From CAJMGO01 sp900557305 (GTDB taxonomy: Bacteria; Bacillota_I; Bacilli_A; RF39; UBA660): 10,081 nucleotides of DNA. The notes beneath the pieces were generated by a model. It made no database searches. It was given only the letters and a program-made list of their open reading frames with translations, and was not told the DNA's origin. Positions 5,298-10,081 of this stretch are shown in pieces (position 1 is the first letter of the stretch; each line of letters opens with the position of its first letter). The stretch is from the NCBI GenBank assembly GCA_905212975.1, contig CAJMGO010000022.1:1-10081 (forward strand), written 5' to 3'. A program made the translations under genes and the position numbers.

Positions 5298-7787
5298 TTA
5301 TTTACCACAACATTGTTTATATTTGCGACCACTTCCACATGGACATGGATCATTACGTCCTACTTTTGTACTTTTTTTAGGTTCAGCCTTTTTTGTTTTT
5401 GCTTTATCTTCTACAGCTTGACCTTTTACTACTTGTTTTCTTTCGATATTTTGCCTTATTTCTGCTTTCAATAAATAAAATGTTACTTCTTTATCTATTG
5501 CATTTAACATTTCTTCATATAATTCAAAACCTTCTGCAGTATATGCTCTAAGAGGATTATCAGTATATGCTCTTAATCTAATACCTTCTCTTAAATGATC
5601 CATAGTACTAATATGATTCATCCAATGTGTATCTATAACCCTAAGTGTTATAGCTTTTTCAAATTCATTTCTTACTTCTTCTGGTATACCTTTTAATTTA
5701 TTTTCATATTCAATACTTACTAAATTAAATAGATATTCTTCTAGTTCACCTTCTGGTACATCTTTTATATCTTTTAATTCAAGTTTTTTGTTTAATAAAT
5801 GTTCATTTACTACTTCAAGTATTTCACTCAAATCATTTTCAGTTAACTTTCCTTCTGGCATAATATGTGATGATACTAAAGAATTTATATAATTTCTAAA
5901 TGTTTCTAATGTTGTTTCATGAATTGATTCTGAATCTAAAATTTCATTTCTTTTTTCATATATATATTCTCTTTGTTGATTTACAACATTATCATATTGA
6001 AGCAAGTTTTTTCTTGTATCAAAGTTATCTCCTTCGACTCTTTTTTGTGCGGCTTCAATTGATTTTGTTAGTGGTTTCATTCTAATAGATGCATCATCAG
6101 AAAATCCAACTCTTGCTAGTAACGCTTTAGTACGATCTGCACCAAATCTTACCATTAACTCATCTTCAAAAGATACACAAAATTGGGTAAATCCTGGATC
6201 CCCTTGACGACCTGAACGTCCTCTTAATTGATTATCAATTCTTCTTGATTCATGACGCTCTGTACCAATAACACACAATCCACCTAAGGCTTTTACTTCA
6301 TCATCAATTTTTATGTCAGTTCCACGACCTGCCATATTTGTCGCAATAGTAACAGCCCCTTTTTCACCAGCGTGCGCAATAATCTCAGCTTCACGAGCAT
6401 GATTTTTTGCATTTAATACTTCATGTGGTATGTGTTCTTTCTTTAACATAGAACTTAATAATTCAGATGTTTCTACAGCTATTGTACCAACTAATACTGG
6501 TTGACCTTTAGCATGTCTTTCTTTTATTTCTTGTACAATAGCTTTATATTTACCTTTTTTAGTAGCAAAAATTAAATCTGAGAAATCCTCTCTTATAATA
6601 GGTTTATTTGTAGGAATTTGTATAACATACATATTATATATTTCTCTAAATTCTTCTTCTTCTGTTTTGGCAGTACCTGTCATACCAGACAATTTATTAT
6701 ACATTCTAAATAAGTTTTGGAATGTTATAGTTGCCAAGGTCTTCATTTCTTGATTTATTTTTACGCCTTCTTTAGCTTCTATTGCTTGATGTAATCCATC
6801 AGAAAATGCACGTCCTGGCATTAAACGTCCTGTAAATTGATCTACGATTAATATTTCACCATCTTTTACTACATAATCTATGTCATTTTTCATAGCATAA
6901 TTTGCTCTTAATGCTTGATTAATATAGTGAACCAAACTTGTATTATTTATATCATATAAATTAGATACTCCAAATGTTTTTTCAGCTAAAGCAATTCCCT
7001 TTTCATCAAGAGTTACTGCTTTTGTTTTTTCATCATATAAATATCCATCATTTTCTTTTAATTTTTTTGCAAATTTATCTGCTTGAATATATAAATTTGC
7101 AGAATCCATATGTCCACCCGATATTATAAGTGGTGTTCTAGCCTCATCAATTAAAACAGAGTCAACTTCATCGACGATTGCAAAATTTAAACCTCTTTGA
7201 ACTCTATCTTGTGCACGAACAACCATATTATCTCTCAAATAGTCAAATCCTAATTCATTATTTGTTGTATATGTAATATCACATGAGTATGCTTCTTTCT
7301 TTTCCTTTGGTGTTAATTCTCTATAGTTTATACCAACTGTAAGTCCTAAAAATCTATAAATATTTCCCATCCAATTAGCATCTCTTTCAGCAAGATACTC
7401 ATTTACAGTAATAATATGTACTCCTTTTTTTGACAATGCATTTAAATATGCAGGCATTGTTGAAGTTAAAGTTTTACCTTCACCTGTTTTCATTTCAGCT
7501 ATATTTCCCTCATGTATAGCAAGACCACCTAATATTTGAACATAATATGGTTTTTCCCCTATTACACGATAAGCAGCTTCTCTTACAACAGCAAAAGCTT
7601 CCACTTTTATATCATCTAAAGTTTCACCGTTTTCCAACCTATTTATAAATTCTTCTGTTTTAGCTTTCAATTCTTTATCTGATAATTTAGCCATATCATC
7701 TTCATATAACATTACTTTATCAGCTATTTTTTTAAATTTCTCTAATTCTTTATATTCTTGATCAAACAACTTTTTAAAAAATTTCAT
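5298..7787 (-). CDS. secA: Protein translocase motor ATPase SecA
   Basis: SecA drives post-translational export of preproteins through SecYEG by ATP hydrolysis at the inner face of the membrane. The protein has 829 residues from the ATG at 7787, chosen because AAAGGAG lies 8 bases upstream; an in-frame ATG at 7805 would add six residues containing the ribosome site. Visible: Walker A MKTGEGKT (99-106), Walker B DEVD (206-209) with DEARTPLIISG following, TNMAGRGTD, and the arginine-finger region RIDNQLRGRSGRQGDPG. A lysine-rich linker then leads to the SEC-C zinc tail with ligands C815, C817, C826 and C827. Length is typical of Bacillota SecA. hpf lies immediately upstream, as in other Bacilli. 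The prfB gene that often follows secA is absent here; repeats and cargo occupy its place. The last ~10 codons are part of repeat Y. Confidence 0.98.
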   Translation of the reverse strand: MKFFKKLFDQEYKELEKFKKIADKVMLYEDDMAKLSDKELKAKTEEFINRLENGETLDDIKVEAFAVVREAAYRVIGEKPYYVQILGGLAIHEGNIAEMKTGEGKTLTSTMPAYLNALSKKGVHIITVNEYLAERDANWMGNIYRFLGLTVGINYRELTPKEKKEAYSCDITYTTNNELGFDYLRDNMVVRAQDRVQRGLNFAIVDEVDSVLIDEARTPLIISGGHMDSANLYIQADKFAKKLKENDGYLYDEKTKAVTLDEKGIALAEKTFGVSNLYDINNTSLVHYINQALRANYAMKNDIDYVVKDGEILIVDQFTGRLMPGRAFSDGLHQAIEAKEGVKINQEMKTLATITFQNLFRMYNKLSGMTGTAKTEEEEFREIYNMYVIQIPTNKPIIREDFSDLIFATKKGKYKAIVQEIKERHAKGQPVLVGTIAVETSELLSSMLKKEHIPHEVLNAKNHAREAEIIAHAGEKGAVTIATNMAGRGTDIKIDDEVKALGGLCVIGTERHESRRIDNQLRGRSGRQGDPGFTQFCVSFEDELMVRFGADRTKALLARVGFSDDASIRMKPLTKSIEAAQKRVEGDNFDTRKNLLQYDNVVNQQREYIYEKRNEILDSESIHETTLETFRNYINSLVSSHIMPEGKLTENDLSEILEVVNEHLLNKKLELKDIKDVPEGELEEYLFNLVSIEYENKLKGIPEEVRNEFEKAITLRVIDTHWMNHISTMDHLREGIRLRAYTDNPLRAYTAEGFELYEEMLNAIDKEVTFYLLKAEIRQNIERKQVVKGQAVEDKAKTKKAEPKKSTKVGRNDPCPCGSGRKYKQCCGK

Positions 7788-7853
7788 GTTGCTATCTCCT
7801 TTCATACATTTAATATTTTACCAAATTTACAGTTAAATTGATATACTAAATAT

Positions 7854-7882
7854 AAAAAAAGTGAAATGAATTCACTTTTTTT
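7854..7882. terminator. Terminator between hpf and secA
   Basis: AAAAAAAGTGAA (7854-7865) pairs perfectly with TTCACTTTTTTT (7871-7882) around a 5-nt loop. It is flanked by A and T runs and functional in principle on both strands. It lies 6 bp after the hpf stop codon and implies that secA has its own promoter in the ~65 bp before its start, although I see no convincing -35/-10 pair there. Confidence 0.75.
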
Positions 7883-7888
7883 ATATAT

Positions 7889-8410
7889 TTATTTAAGTTC
7901 TAGAATACCATAGTTTCCATCTTTTCTTTTGTAAATAACTGAATTTGCATTAATATCAGAATTATTGAATATAAAGAATTCATGACCTAATAATTCCATT
8001 TGAAGAATTGCTTCTTCTTCACTCATAGGTTTATTTTCTATTTCTTTTCTTTTTACTATTTTTCCTTCTACTACTTCTTCACTATTTACCTCAAAATCAA
8101 CAACATACATTTCTTTTGATGGTTTACGCATTCTTGTTTTATTTTTTCTTATTTGTCTTTCCAATTTATCTGCAACTAAATCAATTGATTTATATAAATC
8201 TTGATTTGTTTCTTCTGCTCTTAAAATTATCTTTTTGATTGGGATTGTAACTTCAACAGTCTGATTTATTCCATTAACTTTAACTAATACATTAGCTGTA
8301 TATTCATCAGCACTTTCAAAATACTTATTCAATCTATTAAGTTTTTCTTCAACATAATTTTTGATTGAATCAGTAACCTCCACTTTGCTTCCTCTAATAT
8401 TATATCTCAT
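7889..8410 (-). CDS. hpf: Ribosome hibernation promoting factor, long form
   Basis: Long HPF binds the 30S subunit in the decoding region and dimerises to link two 70S ribosomes into inactive 100S particles in stationary phase or stress. The 173-residue length and two-part layout fit the long form. An S30AE domain occupies about residues 1-100 (MRYNIRGSKVEVTDSIKNYVEEKL, later a basic helix ERQIRKNKTRMRK). A charged linker follows, then the C-terminal dimerisation domain from about 118 (PMSEEEAILQMELLGHEFF...FNNSD...VIYKRKDGNYGILE). GGAGAG precedes the ATG. An extended -10 TGTTACAAT (about 8431-8439) lies just upstream and a terminator just downstream, so the gene is probably monocistronic. 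Its place before secA is conserved in Bacilli. Confidence 0.95.
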   Translation of the reverse strand: MRYNIRGSKVEVTDSIKNYVEEKLNRLNKYFESADEYTANVLVKVNGINQTVEVTIPIKKIILRAEETNQDLYKSIDLVADKLERQIRKNKTRMRKPSKEMYVVDFEVNSEEVVEGKIVKRKEIENKPMSEEEAILQMELLGHEFFIFNNSDINANSVIYKRKDGNYGILELK

Positions 8411-8430
8411 ACTATCACTCTCCTATATTT

Positions 8431-8439
8431 ATTGTAACA
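8431..8439 (-). promoter_or_regulatory. Extended -10 promoter of hpf
   Basis: On the minus strand TG-T-TACAAT, about 20 bp before the hpf start and immediately after the cold-shock terminator. The -35 region is only a T-run. No sigma-B-type promoter was recognised. Confidence 0.4.
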
Positions 8440-8447
8440 TAAAATTT

Positions 8448-8474
8448 AAAAAAAAACTACACTAAGGTAGTTTT
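8448..8474 (-). terminator. Terminator overlapping the cold-shock stop codon
   Basis: On the minus strand AAAACTAC (8474-8467) pairs with GTAGTTTT (8460-8453) across a 6-nt loop, followed by a long T-run to 8448. The TAG stop codon (8459-8457) lies inside the 3' side of the stem, so the last codons of the gene double as terminator. Confidence 0.75.
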
Positions 8475-8669
8475 AATTTCAACGACATTTTTTGCTTGTA
8501 AACCTTTGTCAGTTCTAACTAACTCAAATTCAACATATTGTCCTTCAACTAATGTTTTATATCCACTAGATAATATTGAGGAATAATGTACAAAAATATC
8601 TTCTCCGCTTTCATGTTCAATAAATCCAAAACCTTTTTCATTATTAAACCATTTAACTTTGCCCTTCAT
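8457..8669 (-). CDS. Cold-shock domain protein (CspA family)
   Basis: A 70-residue single cold-shock domain that binds single-stranded RNA or DNA and keeps mRNA unfolded. The start MKGKVKWFNNEKGFGFIE contains RNP1 (KGFGFI, 12-17) and RNP2 follows as DIFVHYS (24-30). The usual phenylalanine in VHFS is tyrosine here. Length is normal. The ribosome site GGGAG lies 7 bases before the ATG. A promoter (TTGTAA, 18 bp, TATATT) lies only ~35 bp upstream, giving a leader of ~30 nt rather than the long thermosensor leader of cold-induced csp genes, so constitutive or growth-linked expression is more likely. Which paralogue this is cannot be told. Confidence 0.95.
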   Translation of the reverse strand: MKGKVKWFNNEKGFGFIEHESGEDIFVHYSSILSSGYKTLVEGQYVEFELVRTDKGLQAKNVVEIKTTLV

Positions 8670-8704
8670 AAACGCTCCCTTCTAGTAATTTTGCTTACGA
8701 TAAT

Positions 8705-8734
8705 AATATACTACATACACTACTATTTTTACAA
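8705..8734 (-). promoter_or_regulatory. Promoter of the cold-shock gene
   Basis: Minus strand TTGTAA (8729-8734), 18-bp spacer, TATATT (8705-8710). Four or five of six bases match consensus in each box, and the spacing is good. Confidence 0.5.
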
Positions 8735-8910
8735 CAATTACGTTGACAAAAAAATCGACATAAATCGCATTTTTTGCACTCCTAGAATATCAGGTTTTGC
8801 AAAAAAATAATTAATTTTTACTAAAATTGATTCAATATAATACAATATTTGTATTTTTTTATTGCTCTTTTTAATAAATATTTCAAAATTTGTCGAATTT
8901 TGTTCATAAA

Positions 8911-8967
8911 TTGTTAAAATCGCATCAGTAATCAGTAAAATATATAGATGTTAAAATAAGCTTAACA
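8911..8967 (+). promoter_or_regulatory. Upstream control region of agrB
   Basis: The 313-bp gap between the divergent csp and agrB genes contains several short repeats just before agrB. TGTTAAAAT occurs twice (8912-8920, 8949-8957). ATCAGTA occurs as a tandem pair (8924-8937). An inverted repeat TGTTAA/TTAACA spans 8949-8967. ACAGTT, like the core of LytTR (AgrA-type) sites, lies at 8965-8970 next to the ribosome site. Possible -10 boxes are TAAAAT (8936-8941) or TATATA (8941-8946), with no clear -35, which would fit an activator-dependent promoter. No AgrA gene is in the window, so autoregulation is conjecture. From 8740 to 8910 I see only AT-rich sequence. Confidence 0.35.
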
Positions 8968-8982
8968 GTTGGAGGTAGTTAA

Positions 8983-9600
8983 ATGAAGAAAAAATTTTTA
9001 GATTGGAGCATGAATATAATTAAAAAGAATTACCCAGATTATGATGATGATAAATTAGCAGAAATTAAATATGGGTTAGAGGGGTTCTATTTAACAATTA
9101 CCAAATTATTAATTATATTTCCTATAGCAATAATAACAGGTAATTTCTTTTATATGTTACTACTATTAATTTGTTTTAATATATTAAGAAAAACAGGTTT
9201 TGGAGTACATGCTACCACTAGTCTAAATTGTCTTATTTCATCAACTATTATTTTTATTGGAGTGCCTTATATATGTAAATTTATTACTATCTCACTGTTT
9301 TATAAATGTATTATAAGTATAATTTCAATTATTTCCCTATACTTATATGCACCTGCTGATACTAAAAAAAGACCTTTAATAAATAGAAAAAGATGTCTTA
9401 AGTATAAATACATTACTATTATTAATGCTTGCACAATTTCGATTGTATCTATGTTAGTTACTAATAACACTTTATCAAATATATTTTTAATGAGTGTTGT
9501 ATTAGAAGGCATTTCAGTAAATAAACTTACTTATAAAATTTTCAATTTACCTTTTGATAATTATAAGCAATATAATATGTCTATTAAGCAAAATGCTTAA
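8983..9600 (+). CDS. agrB: AgrB-family membrane peptidase for autoinducing peptide
   Basis: AgrB is a membrane-embedded cysteine endopeptidase that removes the C-terminal tail of AgrD and closes the peptide ring. The 205-residue length is typical. The catalytic pair is visible in GFGVHATTSLNC: H76 and C83, the same seven-residue spacing as in Staphylococcus aureus AgrB. The family signature YAPADTKKRPL follows at about 121-131. Hydrophobic segments lie near 36-53, 55-68, 84-98, 103-122 and 143-160, consistent with a multi-spanning protein. The amphipathic, charged N-terminus (MKKKFLDWSMNIIKKN) is usual. GGAGG lies 7 bases before the ATG. agrD starts 20 bp downstream, so the two are cotranscribed. 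Confidence 0.93.
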   Translation: MKKKFLDWSMNIIKKNYPDYDDDKLAEIKYGLEGFYLTITKLLIIFPIAIITGNFFYMLLLLICFNILRKTGFGVHATTSLNCLISSTIIFIGVPYICKFITISLFYKCIISIISIISLYLYAPADTKKRPLINRKRCLKYKYITIINACTISIVSMLVTNNTLSNIFLMSVVLEGISVNKLTYKIFNLPFDNYKQYNMSIKQNA

Positions 9601-9620
9601 TATATAGAAGGAGGGGTTGT

Positions 9621-9734
9621 ATGTCTTTTTTAGGAAAATTATTAACTCTTGTTGCATCTGCACCTAGTGAATCTGCTTGTTATCTTGTACTTTGGGATGA
9701 ACCAGAAGCACCTAAATCAATAATTGAAAAATAA
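9621..9734 (+). CDS. agrD: AgrD-family autoinducing-peptide precursor
   Basis: A 37-residue precursor in the usual three parts. The N-terminal amphipathic helix is MSFLGKLLTLVAS. The core region is APSESACYLVLW. The acidic tail DEPEAPKSIIEK corresponds to the DEVEVPK-type recognition tail of staphylococcal AgrD. C20 is the only cysteine and would form the thiolactone. If the ring has the usual five residues it is CYLVL, with cleavage before W25. If cleavage occurs directly before DEPEAPK it is six residues, CYLVLW. GGAGGGG precedes the ATG. The gene follows agrB by 20 bp, and a terminator begins 2 bp after the stop. The mature sequence was not recognised as a known signal. Confidence 0.9.
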   Translation: MSFLGKLLTLVASAPSESACYLVLWDEPEAPKSIIEK

Positions 9735-9735
9735 T

Positions 9736-9766
9736 AAAAAGGATTGAGTTTTACTTAATCCTTTTT
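9736..9766. terminator. Bidirectional terminator between agrD and the kinase gene
   Basis: AAAAAGGATT pairs with AATCCTTTTT, extended by a G-T pair and AGT/ACT to a 14-bp stem with a TTT loop. It has a T-run on the right for agrD and an A-run on the left for the opposing gene. The kinase stop codon (9755-9757) lies in the stem. Confidence 0.8.
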
Positions 9767-10081
9767 TAGTGTTATTTTTAAGCTTTTGTTATAATATCTT
9801 CCATCGATTGACGTAGTAGCTTCAAAATTTTTATTTTCTTTTAAGATATCAGAAACCAATGATAGTCCATGACCATGTCCTCTTCCTTTTGTAGTAAAAC
9901 CCGTAATACCAATTTTATCTATATTATTTTCTTTATATGTATTAGATACATTAAATACTATATCTTCATTAACATTAAATTCTATTACAACAAATTTACT
10001 ATTACTTATTTTTGATGCTTCTTTGGCATTATCCAAATATACACCTATAATTCTACTTATATCTTTTAAACTGTTTTCAAA
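9755..10081 (-). CDS. AgrC-like sensor histidine kinase, C-terminal part (runs off the right edge)
   Basis: The last 108 residues of a kinase open through the right edge; the frame continues past the ATG at 10036 (upstream in-frame residues FENSLKDISRIIGVYL), so that is not the start. It is the ATP-binding domain of the AgrC/ComD-like GHKL group. The N-box is VYLDNAKEA. Instead of a classical DxGxG there is FNVSNTYKENNIDKIG, as in AgrC-type proteins. The G2-type loop is FTTKGRGHGHGLSLV. The sensor membrane domain and phospho-accepting histidine are outside the window. It converges on agrBD from the opposite strand instead of following agrD as in the standard agrBDCA operon. It is the likely receptor for the AgrD peptide, by proximity only. 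Confidence 0.88.
   Translation of the reverse strand, partial: FENSLKDISRIIGVYLDNAKEASKISNSKFVVIEFNVNEDIVFNVSNTYKENNIDKIGITGFTTKGRGHGHGLSLVSDILKENKNFEATTSIDGRYYNKSLKITLKKD

Larger units (their letters stand above)
5029..5327 (-). repeat. Left-arm repeat Y with secA tail core
   Basis: The copy of repeat X that is joined to the intact secA gene. It contains the last codons of secA (32 nt at 5296-5327 identical to the other two cores), the secA terminator, the TATCTAA pair (5197-5216) exactly 80 bp from the core, a degenerate inverted pair (5098-5117), and the extended -10 promoter. Beyond 5327 similarity to repeat X fades apart from CCACATGG, whereas secA continues. This is what a site-specific insertion into the 3' end of secA would leave if the incoming element restored the tail and supplied a new terminator. 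Confidence 0.75.

Noticed and set aside
206..5327. CRISPR-like repeat array
   Set aside because: Only a few copies, unequal kilobase spacing, protein-coding repeat content and genes in between.
206..5327. Integron attC sites
   Set aside because: The repeats encode the secA tail, lack attC-type paired core sites and sit in a protein gene's 3' end; arm-type pairs fit an ordinary integrase att site better.
9300..9512. Minus-strand frame inside agrB
   Set aside because: Antisense to conserved AgrB sequence, with no ribosome site or recognisable product.

Overview
The window is very AT-rich with compact genes and strong GGAGG-type ribosome binding sites. Its core gene order is cold-shock protein, hpf, secA, followed by an Agr peptide-signalling locus. 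This points to a low-GC Bacillota, probably a host-associated member of the Bacilli. Every intact gene whose stop codon is visible ends in TAA or TAG, and all tryptophans in intact genes are TGG.

Right side (about 7800-10081): a cold-shock gene, long-form hibernation factor gene hpf and secA run leftward (minus strand). Rightward lie agrB and a 37-residue agrD absent from simple long-ORF lists. They converge on the 3' end of an AgrC-like sensor kinase that runs off the right edge, and a bidirectional terminator separates the two. AgrB would cut and cyclise the AgrD peptide, and the kinase is a plausible but unproven receptor.

Left side (1 to about 5335): the unusual part. The last codons of secA (zinc-binding SEC-C tail) with flanking DNA recur four times in direct orientation, at about 208, 937, 3191 and 5298. 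Three copies carry, exactly 80 bp past the shared core, a pair of TATCTAA repeats. Two copies carry on the other side a second TATCTAA pair exactly 152 bp from the stop codon, plus a CACT motif phased at 10 bp. Two left-arm copies also end in a similar extended -10 promoter (TGNTATAAT) facing the cargo. This looks like a tandem array of integrase-type attachment sites in the 3' end of secA, with small cargo modules between them and no recombinase in the window. I interpret it as serial accretion of non-autonomous (cis-mobilisable) integrative elements, or a promoter-plus-cargo cassette system, using secA as target.

Cargo, all co-oriented with secA: (i) next to secA, a small membrane-anchored protein split by a probable frameshift, then a queuosine-salvage (DUF2419/QNG1-like) protein; (ii) in the middle, a multiply broken gene followed by an APH/choline-kinase-fold phosphotransferase; (iii) distal, a tiny free-standing SEC-C ORF and an unrecognised 139-residue protein. 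Beyond them lies a decayed copy of the last ~57 secA codons with its own terminator, likely the displaced ancestral secA end. At the extreme left, a consensus promoter facing out of the window is bracketed by two identical 18-bp palindromes, suggesting a tightly repressed regulatory gene just outside.
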